Source of the DNA: Erythrobacter sp. HL-111
GTDB taxonomy: Bacteria; Pseudomonadota; Alphaproteobacteria; Sphingomonadales; Sphingomonadaceae
Length of the DNA stretch: 64,000 nucleotides
Assembly (NCBI RefSeq): GCF_900105095.1
Contig: NZ_LT629743.1
Span: 496,001 to 560,000, forward strand
Direction: 5' to 3'
The notes beneath the pieces are model-generated. The model saw only the letters and a program-made list of their open reading frames with translations. It ran no database searches and was not told the DNA's origin. The position numbers and the translations under genes are program-made. Positions within the stretch are counted from its first letter, which is position 1. Every line of letters begins with the position of its first letter. Below, piece by piece: positions 6,315 through 16,900 of this stretch.

Positions 6315-8675
6315 ATGGAGTTGAACCCGCTCGCCCCCGTGCTGATCGGCCTGCTGCTCGCCGCCTGGACGGTGGGGGCGGCGGTGGTGGTGCTGCGGGC
6401 CAGCGCCAGGACGAGGCGCACGAGGGCGCTGCAGAAATCGCTCAAGCGGATGCAGCACCTGCTCGATGTCGGCCCGGCCGTGCCGCTGCTGGTGCGGGTC
6501 GACGGGCGGATCGAAGCGCCCGAACGGCTCGCGCGATGGCTCGGGCTGGAGAAGATGCCGGGGTATCTGAGCGAACTCGCGGCCGCGGGGGAAGGGGAGG
6601 CCGGCCTCGCGCCCGCCCAGCTCGATGCCCTGTCCGAAAGGATCCGCATCACGCAGAAGAGCGCCACCCCCTTCAAGCTCGCCCTGACCCCGCCCGGTTC
6701 GGGCCGCAGCCTCGCCTTCCAGGGCGCGCTCGCCGATCCGCAGGTCTCGCCCGGCGGGGCAGCGCTCGTCTGGGTGTTCGACTTCACCGAAAGCGAGGCC
6801 GAACTTGCCCAGATGCGAGCGGCGGCGAACCGCGCCGAGGCCGATTTCGCCGCGCTCGTCGGGCTGATCGAGGCCGCGCCCATGCCGATGTGGTTCCGCG
6901 GGCGCGACATGCAGCTGCGCCTCGTCAACCAGGCCTATGTCGAGGCGGTCGGCGCGCCGAGCGCGGAACGGGTCGTCGCCGGCCAGGCCGAACTGCTCGA
7001 ACCCGAAGGCGGGCGCAGCCCCGCCGAGATCGCGCGCGCCAGCCTCGAGACTCAGCAGAAGAACGAACGCATCGTCGCCGCCACGATCCACGGCGAACGT
7101 CGCTCGCTCAGGGTCAGCGACCTCCCGCTCGGGCGCGAGGGGGTGGCGGGCTATGCCATCGACATCGAGGAACAGCAGCAGGTCGAACGCGCCTTCCGCG
7201 CCTATCGCGAGGCCCAGCGTGCGATGCTCGACCAGCTTTCGGTCGGGGTCGCGCAGTTCGACGCGAGCGAGCGGCTGGTTTCGGCCAACCTGCCCTTCGT
7301 GCGCCTGTTCGGCCTAGGCGGGGAGGCAAGTTCGGAACGGATCGCGTTCGAACGCTTCCTCGCCGATGCGCGCGAGCGCGGGCGCACGCCCGAAGTGCGC
7401 GACTTTCCCGAATGGCGCCGCGAACACGTCGCCTGGTTCGGCCAGCCGACCACGCAGGAAGAGGCCTGGCCGCTGCCCGGCGGCACGCATCTTCGCATCG
7501 TCGGCCACCCCATGCCCGATGGCGGGCTGGTCCTCATCGCCGAGGACCGCACGGAACAGCTCGCCCTTTCGGCCACCCGCGACACGCTGCTGCGGACCCG
7601 CACGGCGACGCTCGACTGCCTGTTCGAGGCGCTCGCGATCTTCGCGCCCGACGGTTCCGTGCAGCTCTGGAACCGCAGCTTCGCGGGAACCTGGGGCCTC
7701 ACCCCCGAATTCCTCGATACCCATCCGGGCGCGCAGGAACTGCTCGATGCGATCGCGGCCAATCTGGTGAAGCCCGAGGAGGCGGAGCAGATCGGCGCGG
7801 TGGTGCGCGCGGCGACGCTCGACCGGCGCGGCCAGGGCGGGACGGTCGAGCTGACCGACGGGCGCACGCTGCGCTTTGCGGGCGTGCCGCTGCCCGACGG
7901 CAACGGGCTCCTGACCGTGCTCGACATCACCGCCTCGCAGAAGGCCGAGAAGGCGCTGCGCGAACGCGCCGCCGCGCTTGAGGAGGCGGACGCGGTGAAG
8001 GCCAAGTTCCTGGCCAACATGTCCTATGAATTCCGCACGCCGCTGACGACGATCGGCGGCTATGCCGAGATGCTCAAGACCGAGGCCGCGGGCGAACCGC
8101 TGGGCGAAGCGGCGGGCGAATATGTCGACGCGATCCTCGCCGCCGTGGAAAGGCTGACCGAACAGGTCGAGAACGTGCTCGACCTCTCCCAGTCCGAAGC
8201 GGGCCTGCTGCCGATCAGCAAGGAGGAGGTCGATCTCCTCCCGCTCCTCACCCAGGTCGTGCGCGAGCGCGAAAAGGCGATCATCGGCGCGGGGCTGAGC
8301 CTCGATCTGAAGGGCCGCCGCGGGCGCAAGGTAATGGCCGACCGCCGCCAGCTCGCGCGGGCGGTGGGCAACCTGCTCGACAACGCGATCGCGGCGACGC
8401 CGGAAGGCGGGCGGATCCTGGTCGAGCTGCCCAAGCCCGGTCCGGGCGACGCCTGGAGCGCGGCGATCATCCTGAGGGACAACGGGCGCGGAATGAGCAA
8501 GACCGACCTGTCGCGCGCGCTCGACGGCCTTGCCAAGGGCAGCGACGGCCGGATCGAACGGCGCAGCGGGCTCGGCCTGCCGCTGACCCGGCAGCTGATC
8601 GAGGCGCATGGCGGCACGCTCGCGATCGAGAGCCGGGAGGGCGTGGGCACCACCGCGACCATCCGGCTGCCGTGA
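6315..8675 (+). CDS. divL: DivL-like cell-cycle sensor pseudokinase (Tyr in place of H-box His)
   Basis: A 786-residue protein with one N-terminal membrane helix (about residues 8-28), several PAS-like domains (roughly 190-530), then a dimerisation and ATP-binding kinase core. The H-box reads NMSYEFRTPLTTI, so the phospho-accepting His is Tyr571 (codon TAT at 8025). The N-box (VGNLLDNAIAA), G1 (DNGRGMS) and G2 (GLGLPL) blocks look intact. A Tyr at this place in a PAS-rich kinase of this length is the signature of Caulobacter DivL, which binds DivK~P and controls CckA and so CtrA activity. Gene order with tsaE downstream matches that assignment. Its stop overlaps the tsaE start. Confidence 0.88.
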   Translation: MELNPLAPVLIGLLLAAWTVGAAVVVLRASARTRRTRALQKSLKRMQHLLDVGPAVPLLVRVDGRIEAPERLARWLGLEKMPGYLSELAAAGEGEAGLAPAQLDALSERIRITQKSATPFKLALTPPGSGRSLAFQGALADPQVSPGGAALVWVFDFTESEAELAQMRAAANRAEADFAALVGLIEAAPMPMWFRGRDMQLRLVNQAYVEAVGAPSAERVVAGQAELLEPEGGRSPAEIARASLETQQKNERIVAATIHGERRSLRVSDLPLGREGVAGYAIDIEEQQQVERAFRAYREAQRAMLDQLSVGVAQFDASERLVSANLPFVRLFGLGGEASSERIAFERFLADARERGRTPEVRDFPEWRREHVAWFGQPTTQEEAWPLPGGTHLRIVGHPMPDGGLVLIAEDRTEQLALSATRDTLLRTRTATLDCLFEALAIFAPDGSVQLWNRSFAGTWGLTPEFLDTHPGAQELLDAIAANLVKPEEAEQIGAVVRAATLDRRGQGGTVELTDGRTLRFAGVPLPDGNGLLTVLDITASQKAEKALRERAAALEEADAVKAKFLANMSYEFRTPLTTIGGYAEMLKTEAAGEPLGEAAGEYVDAILAAVERLTEQVENVLDLSQSEAGLLPISKEEVDLLPLLTQVVREREKAIIGAGLSLDLKGRRGRKVMADRRQLARAVGNLLDNAIAATPEGGRILVELPKPGPGDAWSAAIILRDNGRGMSKTDLSRALDGLAKGSDGRIERRSGLGLPLTRQLIEAHGGTLAIESREGVGTTATIRLP

Positions 8676-9142
8676 GCGCGCCCGAAGCCCGCATCGACCT
8701 GCCCGACCTCGCCGCCACCGCGGCGCTGGGCGAACGCATCGCGCGCGTCCTGCGGCCGGGCGACGTGATCGCGCTGACCGGCGGGCTCGGCGCGGGCAAG
8801 ACGACGCTCGCCCGCGCGATCCTCGCCGCTCTGGGGCACGAGGGCGAAGTGCCTTCGCCGACCTTCACGATCATCGAAACCTATGACGCGCCGCCGCTGC
8901 GCCTGCCGGTGGTCCATGCCGATTTCTACCGGCTCGAGGACCCCTCCGAACTGGCCGAGATCGGGCTCGACGACTACCGCGAGGGCGCCGTGCTGATCGC
9001 GGAATGGCCCGACCACGCGGGCGGCTTCGCGCATGAACCCGCGTGTCTCGACATCACGCTGGAGCGCGGTGCGAAAGATGCGGACGAGGGGCGGTTCGCG
9101 ATTGTGAAGGGCCGGCCCGATTGGCTAGGACGAATGCCATGA
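8672..9142 (+). CDS. tsaE: tRNA threonylcarbamoyladenosine biosynthesis ATPase TsaE
   Basis: The 156-residue ATPase partner of TsaB/TsaD in making the t6A37 modification of ANN-decoding tRNAs. The Walker A loop GGLGAGKTTLA sits near residues 37-47, followed by the family block PSPTFTIIETYD and the HADFYRLEDPSELAEIGLDDY motif, with a WPD tail segment. It starts with GTG at 8672, overlapping the divL stop by four bases (GTGA), so the genes are translationally coupled. TsaB and TsaD are not in this window. Confidence 0.95.
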   Translation: MSAPEARIDLPDLAATAALGERIARVLRPGDVIALTGGLGAGKTTLARAILAALGHEGEVPSPTFTIIETYDAPPLRLPVVHADFYRLEDPSELAEIGLDDYREGAVLIAEWPDHAGGFAHEPACLDITLERGAKDADEGRFAIVKGRPDWLGRMP

Positions 9143-10140
9143 CTACCCTTCCCGAAGGGCTGCACGATTTCCTCCGCGAGGCGGGGTGGAGCGATGCGGC
9201 GATCGATCCCCTGCCCGGCGATGCCTCGTTCCGGCGCTATTTCCGCCTGCGCGGCGAAGGGCGCAGGGCCATGCTGATGCACGCGCCGCCCCCGCACGAG
9301 GATCCGCAGGCCTTTCTCGACGTCGCCGGATACCTGGCCGAACAGGGAATGCGCGCGCCCGCGATCCACCACGCCGACCCGCGGGCGGGCTGGGTGCTGC
9401 TCGAGGATTTCGGCGACGACAGGATGCGCGACTGGCTCGATGCGCGGCCCGGTGACGAGGAGACCGCCTACGAGGCCGCGGTGCTCGCGCTGGCCGAGCT
9501 TCACGGCAAGCCGCCCGGCCCCTTCGCCCCCTACGACATGGCAGCCTACCTACGCGAGGTGCGGCTTTTCACCGAATGGTACGCCCCCGCCGCCGGGATC
9601 GAGGTGGACGAGGCCGGCTTCGAGGCGGCCTGGCGCGAAGTGCTCGAACCGGTCGTCACGAGCCCGCACAACGGGGTCACCGTGCTGCGCGACTACCACG
9701 CGGAGAACATCATGCTGCTCGGCGGCACGCCCGGGGCGCCGCAGGGACTGATCGATTTCCAGGACGCGCTGGTCGGCCATGCGGGCTACGACCTCGTCTC
9801 GCTGCTCCAGGATGCGCGGCGCGATGTCGATCGGGGGTTCGCCGACATGATGCTCGATACCTATCGCGAGGAGCGCCGCCGCCGCGGCGTGAACCTTTAC
9901 GACACGGGTTTCGTCGGCGAATTCGCCACGCTGGGCGCGCAGCGCAACGCGAAGATCGTCGGCATCTTCACCCGGCTTGCGAGGCGCGACGGCAAGCCGC
10001 GCTACCTCGCGATGATCCCGCGCGTGTGGAAACTGCTCGAGGCGGACCTCGGATATCCCGCGCTCGCGCCCGTCGCCCGCTGGTTCGATGCCAATATCCC
10101 TGCGGCCCTGCGCGCGTCGGGCGGGGGCAAGATCGAATGA
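9139..10140 (+). CDS. amgK: N-acetylmuramate/N-acetylglucosamine kinase (AmgK-like phosphotransferase)
   Basis: A 333-residue aminoglycoside-phosphotransferase-fold kinase. It has GDASFRRYFRL at the N terminus, the catalytic loop VLRDYHAENIML with the HxxN pair, and the metal-binding LIDFQDAL. With the next gene it matches the AmgK-MurU pair, which phosphorylates MurNAc at C1 and then makes UDP-MurNAc, bypassing de novo synthesis and its fosfomycin-sensitive step. The name rests on this pairing; the fold alone would only say phosphotransferase. ATG 9139 overlaps the tsaE stop (ATGA). Confidence 0.88.
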   Translation: MTTLPEGLHDFLREAGWSDAAIDPLPGDASFRRYFRLRGEGRRAMLMHAPPPHEDPQAFLDVAGYLAEQGMRAPAIHHADPRAGWVLLEDFGDDRMRDWLDARPGDEETAYEAAVLALAELHGKPPGPFAPYDMAAYLREVRLFTEWYAPAAGIEVDEAGFEAAWREVLEPVVTSPHNGVTVLRDYHAENIMLLGGTPGAPQGLIDFQDALVGHAGYDLVSLLQDARRDVDRGFADMMLDTYREERRRRGVNLYDTGFVGEFATLGAQRNAKIVGIFTRLARRDGKPRYLAMIPRVWKLLEADLGYPALAPVARWFDANIPAALRASGGGKIE

Positions 10141-10874
10141 CTGCCCGCTTCGACGAGCCACCGCCGCTCGCCAGCGACAGCGCGATGGTGCTGGCGGCCG
10201 GGCTCGGCAAGCGGATGCGCCCGCTCACCGCCGCGCAGCCCAAGCCGCTGGTCCGGGTCGCGGGCAAGGCGCTGATCGACCACGCGCTCGACCGGCTCGC
10301 GGATGCGGGGATCGCGCGGGCGGTGGTCAATGTCCACTACATGGCCGACGCGCTCGAGGCGCACGTGCTGGAACGCTCGGTGCCGAAGGTGACGATCTCG
10401 GACGAGCGCGACCTGCTGCTCGAAACGGGCGGCGGGCTGGTCCGGGCGCAGGCGCACCTGCCCGATCCCTTCTTCTGCCTGAACGCCGACAACATCTGGC
10501 TCGACGGGCCGAAGAACGCCTTCGCCGATCTCTCCGCGCGCTGGGACCCGGCGGCGATGGACGCGCTGCTGCTGGTCGTGCCCCATGTCCGGGCGAGCAA
10601 TTTCACCGGGCCGGGCGATTTCTACATGGACGCAAGCGGGCTTCTCTCCCGCCGGCGGACGGGCCGGATCGCGCCGTTCATCTACACCGGCATCCAGCTC
10701 GTTTCGCACCGCCTGCTGCGCGATGCGCCGGAGGGGCCGTTTTCGACCAACATCCTGTGGAACCGCGCGATCGCAGAGGGGCGGCTTTACGGCGTCGCCT
10801 TCACCGGCCAGTGGTTCGAAGTCGGCACCCCGCAGGCGATCGCGCCGACCGAAGCCGCGCTCTGCGGGGTCTAG
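10137..10874 (+). CDS. murU: N-acetylmuramate-1-phosphate uridylyltransferase (MurU-like)
   Basis: A 245-residue sugar-phosphate nucleotidyltransferase. The pyrophosphorylase signature LAAGLGKRMRPLTAAQPKPL occurs near residues 19-38, followed by ETGGGLVRAQ and FFCLNADNIWLDG, whose Asp is the usual metal ligand, and a C-terminal GQWFEVGTPQAI. Working with AmgK it would turn MurNAc-1-phosphate and UTP into UDP-MurNAc for peptidoglycan recycling. ATG 10137 overlaps the amgK stop (ATGA). A plain glucose- or mannose-1-phosphate nucleotidyltransferase is the alternative, less likely given the neighbour. Confidence 0.88.
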   Translation: MTARFDEPPPLASDSAMVLAAGLGKRMRPLTAAQPKPLVRVAGKALIDHALDRLADAGIARAVVNVHYMADALEAHVLERSVPKVTISDERDLLLETGGGLVRAQAHLPDPFFCLNADNIWLDGPKNAFADLSARWDPAAMDALLLVVPHVRASNFTGPGDFYMDASGLLSRRRTGRIAPFIYTGIQLVSHRLLRDAPEGPFSTNILWNRAIAEGRLYGVAFTGQWFEVGTPQAIAPTEAALCGV

Positions 10875-10883
10875 ACGCGCGCG

Positions 10884-13800
10884 ATGGCGAAGCGGCCCGG
10901 CCCGGCAATCCATTCGATCGCCGCCCATCGCGGCTTCGCCGATGCGCTGGTCGCGGGGCTGGTGCCGCGCTACCGCGAAGGCGACCTGGGCCTCGCCCGG
11001 CTGACCCTCATCGTCCCTTCGACCCGCGCCGCACGCACCATCGCGGACGCCTTCATCCGCCACGCCGGGGAAGCGGGCGAAGCGGGCCTGCTGATGCCGC
11101 GCATGGTGACGGTGGGCGATCTCGATCTCGACGAGGCGCTCGGCGCGCTGCTCGATCCGCTCGGGGCCGAGGACATTCCTCCCGCGATCGACCCCGGGCG
11201 GCGCTGGCTCGAACTCGCCGCCCTGGTGGAGGCGGAGCGCGCCGCGCTGGGTGAGTCGCCGCTCCCGGGCGCGGCGCGGCTGCGGCTGGCGCGGGACATC
11301 GCGCGGACGATGGACCGGCTGCTGGTCGAGGCGAAGGAACCCGAAGACCTGCTCGGCGAAGCGGTCCTTTCCGCGCTCGGCGACCTGGCCGAACACTGGC
11401 AGCGTTCGCTGCGGCTGTTCGCGCGGGTGCAGGCGCGCTGGCGCGTCCGGCTCGGGGAAATGGGCGCGGTGGATGCGGCGCAGCGGCGCAACCTCCTGTT
11501 CGAACGTGCCGCGCGGCAGTGGCGCGCGCAGCCGCCCGCGACCCCGATCATCGCCGCCGGCGTCACCAGCGCCGCGCCCGCGCTTGCGCGGATGCTGCGG
11601 ACGATAGCGGACCTGCCGAACGGGGCGGTGATCCTGCCCGATCTCGACCTCGCAATGAGCGAGGCCGCGTGGGAGGAGCTCGGCCGGGCGGGCGCGACGC
11701 CGGAACCGGGCGGCGAGGTGTTCGCCCGCGGCGATGCTCTCACCCACCCGCAATATCACCTCAAACTGCTGCTCGAACGCATGGGAGTCGCGCGGGCCGA
11801 GGTCCGCCCCTGGCACCGCCGCGGCATGACCGCTGCCGAGCCCGAGCGCAGCCGCGCGATCAGCTCGCTGTTCCTGCCGCCCGAGGCGAGCCGCGCCTGG
11901 ATCGACCTTGCCCCGGAGCAGCGGCGGCTGTCCGGCGTCCGGATGATGACCCTCGCGACGGCCGAGGAGGAGGCGCAGGCGATCGCCCTGCTGGTGCGCG
12001 AAAAGCTGGAGGTGCCAGGGGCGCGGATCGCGGTCGTCACCCCGGACCGCGGCCTCGCGCGGCGGGTGGTGCAGCATCTCGCGCGCTGGAACATCGCCGC
12101 CGACGACAGCGCGGGCCGCCCGCTCGCGCTGACGCCCGCGGGGCGCCTGTTCGGCCAGCTCGCGGAGCTGATGAGCGAGGGTCCGACGCCGCTCGGCGTG
12201 ATCGCGGCGCTCGCCCACCCGCTGGTGCGCGCCGAGACGCCCGCGCAGCGCAAAGGCTGGCTCGCAAGCCTGCGCGCTTTCGACCACCGGCTGCGCGGGG
12301 CGGCGCCCGCGCCGGGGCTCGGCGCGCTCGGCGCGTTCGCGCGGCGGGCGGGCGAGGCCGAATGGTGGCGGGAGGTGGAGGGGCTTCTGGAGCCGCTGCT
12401 CCAACCGCTCGCGGGGGGCGGAGAGGACTTACCCCTCGCCGACATGGTGGACACGCTCGCCGCGAGCGCCGAGACCTTGTGCGGGATGCGCGTCTGGGCG
12501 AACGAGGACGGGCGCGCGCTCGCCGCGATGATCGACCGGCTGCGGCTGGACGCGCGCGCCTGCGAAACGCGTCTCCACCCGCGCGAGCTGGGACAGGTGC
12601 TGCGGGGCTGCATGGACGAGGTCGTGGTGCGCCCGCCCTATGGCGGCCATCCGCGGGTCGTCGTGTTGGGCCTGCTCGAAGCGCGCATGACCCGCGCCGA
12701 TCTCGTCATCTGTGCGGGCCTCAACGAGGGGACCTGGCCGCAATCGCCGTCGCCCGACCCGCTGCTTGCGCCCGGCGTGCTGCGCGCGCTCGGCGTGCCG
12801 GGGGCGGAGTTCCGCATCGGCCTTGCCGCGCACGATCTCGCCGGGGCGCTGGGCGCGCCGGAAGTCGTGCTGAGCCGGGCGCAACGCGACGCCGAGGGGC
12901 CTACGCTGCCCTCGCGCTTCTGGCTCAGGGCCGAGGCGCTGCTGGGCGAGAAGCTGGCCGAACGGCAGCGCGAGACGCGCATTCCCGCACTGCTCCCCCG
13001 GCTCGACCGCGCGCCCGACCCGGTCCCGCCCGCGCCCCGGCCCGAACCGCGTCCCTCGGCCCGCCAGCGCGACGTCGCGATCCGGGTCACCGCGCTCGAC
13101 CGGCTGCTGGGCGACCCCTACCAGTTCTACGCCCAGGAAATCCTGCGGCTCTCAAGGCTCGATCCCCTTGGCGCCGATCCGTTCGACGATCCGGCGCTGC
13201 GCGGCACGCTCGTCCACGCCATCCTCGAAGCCTGGCACGGCGAGCGCGCGGTGAACCCCGGCCTGCCGCTCGTGCCCTTTGCCGAAGCGCGGCTGGCGCG
13301 GGAATCGGTCCATCCCCTGTTCCGCGGGTTGTGGCAGCCGCGCATTCTCAAGGCGCTCGAATGGTTCGAAAGCCGCATCGCCGCGAACGAGGCGGAGGGC
13401 CGCACCGTCCTCGCGTGGGAAGCGAGGGGCGCGATGAAGGTGAGCGGGGTCGAGGTGCGCGGGCGGGCCGACCGGATCGACCGCCTGCCGGGCGGGACTC
13501 TCGCCATCGTCGATTACAAGACCGGCAAGCCGCCCACCGCGGCGCAGGTCGAGGCGGGTTTCGCGCTGCAGATGGGGCTGCTCGGCCTGATCGCGCGCGA
13601 CGGCGCCTTTGAAATGGACGGCCTGCGGGTGAGCGGGGAGGCGGGGGCGTTCGAATACTGGTCGCTCGGGCGCGATTCGAAACGCGCCGGGGAGGGCATT
13701 CCCGCCTTCGGCTATGTCGAGGAGCCGGTGCGGACCGGGAGCAGGCGCAGCGGGCTTTCCCCCGAGCAATTCCTCCCCCACCACGAGGCGAAGCTCGCCG

Positions 13801-13970
13801 AAGCCATCGCGCGCTACATCCGGGGCGATGAACCCTTCCGCGCGCGGGAAAACCCGGATTATCCCGGCTACCACGAATATGACCAGCTGATGCGGCTTGA
13901 CGAATGGATCGTCACGCTGTTGCCGGCAGGCGATACCGGCCGCGCCGGGACGAAAGGCGACGGGCGATGA
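10884..13970 (+). CDS. addB: Double-strand break repair protein AddB
   Basis: The 1028-residue subunit of the AddAB helicase-nuclease that resects double-strand breaks for RecA. The N terminus has the degenerate helicase fold of alphaproteobacterial AddB (LTLIVPSTRAARTIADAF) without a clear Walker A. The C-terminal third holds a PD-(D/E)XK nuclease: RGTLVHAILEAWH, then GRADRIDRLPGG and IVDYKTGKPP with the catalytic Asp and Lys. Its stop overlaps the addA start by four bases. ATG 10884 follows the murU stop by nine bases. Confidence 0.95.
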   Translation: MAKRPGPAIHSIAAHRGFADALVAGLVPRYREGDLGLARLTLIVPSTRAARTIADAFIRHAGEAGEAGLLMPRMVTVGDLDLDEALGALLDPLGAEDIPPAIDPGRRWLELAALVEAERAALGESPLPGAARLRLARDIARTMDRLLVEAKEPEDLLGEAVLSALGDLAEHWQRSLRLFARVQARWRVRLGEMGAVDAAQRRNLLFERAARQWRAQPPATPIIAAGVTSAAPALARMLRTIADLPNGAVILPDLDLAMSEAAWEELGRAGATPEPGGEVFARGDALTHPQYHLKLLLERMGVARAEVRPWHRRGMTAAEPERSRAISSLFLPPEASRAWIDLAPEQRRLSGVRMMTLATAEEEAQAIALLVREKLEVPGARIAVVTPDRGLARRVVQHLARWNIAADDSAGRPLALTPAGRLFGQLAELMSEGPTPLGVIAALAHPLVRAETPAQRKGWLASLRAFDHRLRGAAPAPGLGALGAFARRAGEAEWWREVEGLLEPLLQPLAGGGEDLPLADMVDTLAASAETLCGMRVWANEDGRALAAMIDRLRLDARACETRLHPRELGQVLRGCMDEVVVRPPYGGHPRVVVLGLLEARMTRADLVICAGLNEGTWPQSPSPDPLLAPGVLRALGVPGAEFRIGLAAHDLAGALGAPEVVLSRAQRDAEGPTLPSRFWLRAEALLGEKLAERQRETRIPALLPRLDRAPDPVPPAPRPEPRPSARQRDVAIRVTALDRLLGDPYQFYAQEILRLSRLDPLGADPFDDPALRGTLVHAILEAWHGERAVNPGLPLVPFAEARLARESVHPLFRGLWQPRILKALEWFESRIAANEAEGRTVLAWEARGAMKVSGVEVRGRADRIDRLPGGTLAIVDYKTGKPPTAAQVEAGFALQMGLLGLIARDGAFEMDGLRVSGEAGAFEYWSLGRDSKRAGEGIPAFGYVEEPVRTGSRRSGLSPEQFLPHHEAKLAEAIARYIRGDEPFRARENPDYPGYHEYDQLMRLDEWIVTLLPAGDTGRAGTKGDGR

Positions 13971-16900
13971 GCGGCCGGGTCTTCCCGCTCGAGGGCAACC
14001 AGCGCGATGCGGTCGATCCGCAGGACAATGTCTGGCTCTCCGCCTCGGCGGGGACGGGCAAGACGCAGGTGCTTTCCGCGCGGGTGCTGCGCCTGCTCCT
14101 GCGCGAGGAGGTCGATCCCTCCGCGATCCTGTGCCTCACCTTCACCAAGGCGGGCGCGGCGGAAATGGCGAACCGCATCAACGCCGTGCTCGCGCGCTGG
14201 GTGCGGCTCGAACCGGCGGCGCTGGCGAAGGAACTGGGCCATCTCGGCGCGGACATCGACCCGGCCACGCAGGCGCGCGCGCGGACCCTGTTCGCGAGCG
14301 TGCTCGACTGTCCGGGCGGCGGGCTGAGGATCGACACGATCCACGCCTTCTCGCAATGGCTGATCGCCAGTTTCCCCGAGGAAGCGGGGCTCCAGCCCGG
14401 CGCGCAGCCGATGGACGATCGCACCCGCGAACTGCTTGCCCGTGACGTGCTGACCGCGATGATCGAGGAAGCGCACGCCACCGGCGACGAGCGGCTGACG
14501 GGGGCGATCGCCGATTTCGTCACCCGCAAGGACCCGTCCGCGCTACGCGGCTGGCTGCTGCGCTGCGCGGCCGCGGGCGAGCTGTGGGAAGGTCCGGCGG
14601 GCTGGCAACTCCCGCTCGGCGAACGCGTGCGCCGCCTGCTCGAAATCCCCGCCGATGCGGACGAGTCCTGGGCGGCGGAGATATTGCACCCCGACACCTT
14701 TCCCGACCACCAGCTCGCCGCGATGCTGCCCGCGATGCAGGCCTGGAAGGTGCAGACCGGGCGCGACTGTGCGGCCTTCATCCCCCGCTGGCTGTCCTGT
14801 CCGCCCGCCGAACGCGCCGCGCTGGTCGCGTGCTTCTGCGACACGATCCTTACCAAGAAGGGCGAACCGCGCCAGATGAAGGGGCCGGCAAAGCAGGACC
14901 CGCGCATTCCCGAACGGCAGCAGGAAGTCGCCGCCGCGCTCGCGCTCTACCACGAACGGCGCGCGCTCCTCGGGCTGGCCGCGCTGCTGGAGGACGCGCT
15001 CACCATCGGGCGTGCCTTCGCGCTCCGCTGGGACGAGGCGAAACGGCGCGAGGGCCTGCTCGAATTCGACGATCTCATCCGCAATGCCGCAAGGCTGCTC
15101 TCGGGCTCGCTCTCGGCCGACTGGATCCGTTACAAGCTCGACCGGCGCTTCGACCACATCCTGATCGACGAGGCGCAGGACACCAACCGCGCGCAGTGGG
15201 ACATCGTCGAGGCGCTGATCGACGATTTCTTCGCGGGCGAAGGCGCGCATGGCGACCGGCTGCGCACGATCTTCACCGTGGGCGATTACAAGCAGGCGAT
15301 CTTCGGCTTCCAGGGGACGAGCCCCGAAAACTTCGCCCGGGCGAAGGACAGGGTGCGCGCGCGGATCGAGGCGGCGCGGGCGAATATCCAAAGCGCGCGG
15401 ACGAACCGGCGGATGCCGCGTTTCCGCGATCTCGACCTCGGGCGATCCTATCGCACCTCCCGCCCCGTGCTCGATTTCGTCAACGCGGCGATCGAAACGC
15501 TCGGGCACGAAGCCTTCGGGCTCGACCGGGCGCCGGGCGAGCATCGCGGGGCGGAGCGGCCGGGGCTCGTCACCCTGTGGCAGCCCGTGCGCTCGATCGA
15601 TGCGGCGGGAGCCGAGCCGGAGGAGGACGAGCAGGACTGGCTGCCGCGCCACGATACGCTCCTCGCCGAAAAGATCGCGCACCAGGTCGAACGCTGGGTC
15701 AAGCGGGTGGAGCCCTTCGTGCTCGCCAAGGGCGAGCCGCGCCACGCGCAGGCGGGCGACGTCATGGTGCTGGTGCGGAAGCGCAAGGAGCTCGCCGCGC
15801 AGATCGTCGCCAAGCTCCATACCCGCGGCGTGCCCGTCGCCGGGGTCGACCGGCTGCGCCTCGGCCAGCCGCTGGCGGTGCGCGACCTGCTCGCGGCGCT
15901 GCGCTTCGCCGCGCAGGTGCGCGACGACCTCGCGCTCGCCTGCCTGCTGGTCTCCCCGCTGATGGGCTGGACCCAGGACGACCTTCTCGCCTTCGCGGTG
16001 CGCGAGAAAGGCGTGGGTCTGTGGGACCACCTCAGGCGGCACGACGACCCCTTCGTGAAGGCGAGCGCCGAACGCTTGCGCGACCTGCTCGCGCTCGCCG
16101 ATTACCAGACTCCGCAGGCGCTGCTCGCCTGGCTCCTCACCGGGCCGTGGCGCGGGCGGGCGAAGCTGGTCGCGCGGCTGGGGCGGGAGGCGAACGATCC
16201 GATCGACGAGCTGCTCAACGCCGCCTTCGCCTACGAGAGCGCGCACCCGGCGAGCCTTGCGGGCTTCCTCGAATGGTTCGACGCGGGCGCGACCGATCTC
16301 AAGCGCGATTCGGGCGAGGCCGGGGGACAGGTGCGGGTGATGACCGTGCACGGGTCCAAGGGGCTGCAGGCGCCGATCGTGATCCTCGCCGATGCGACCG
16401 GCGAACCGGGCAGGGAAGGCGAACTCGCGCTCGAGGAAAGGCCGCTCGGCGAACCGACCGGGCGGATGGTGCCCGTCCCCGCGCTTTCGCGGGAGCACCT
16501 GTGCGGGCGCGTCGCCGAAGAGGCGGAGCGCAGCAGGATCGCCGGGATGCAGGAACATTGGCGGCTGCTCTACGTCGCGATGACGCGGGCGGAGGAAGCG
16601 CTTTTCATCGGCGGCTCGCTCGGCCCGCGCCATGCGGAAAAGGGGCCGCCGCAGGAAAGCTGGTACGCCCGGCTCGCGCCGCTGTTCGGCGGGGCCGAAT
16701 ACGAGGACGCGATCTGGGGCACGCGGCGGGAACTCGGCCACAGGGCCGATCCGCTGGTGCCGCCGGGCGATGATGCGGGGGCTGCGGCGAGCGAACCCCT
16801 GCCCGCCTGGGCGATGACGCCGGTCGGTCCCGAACCGCGCCCGCCGCGTCCGCTCGCGCCGAGCGGGGCGGGGGAGGAACGGGGCGCCGACCCGCCGCTT

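Noticed and set aside
4515..7091. An 858-codon minus-strand frame opposite ahcY and divL
   Set aside because: Antisense of two clear genes, with His/Asp/Arg-rich composition typical of GC shadow and no domain.
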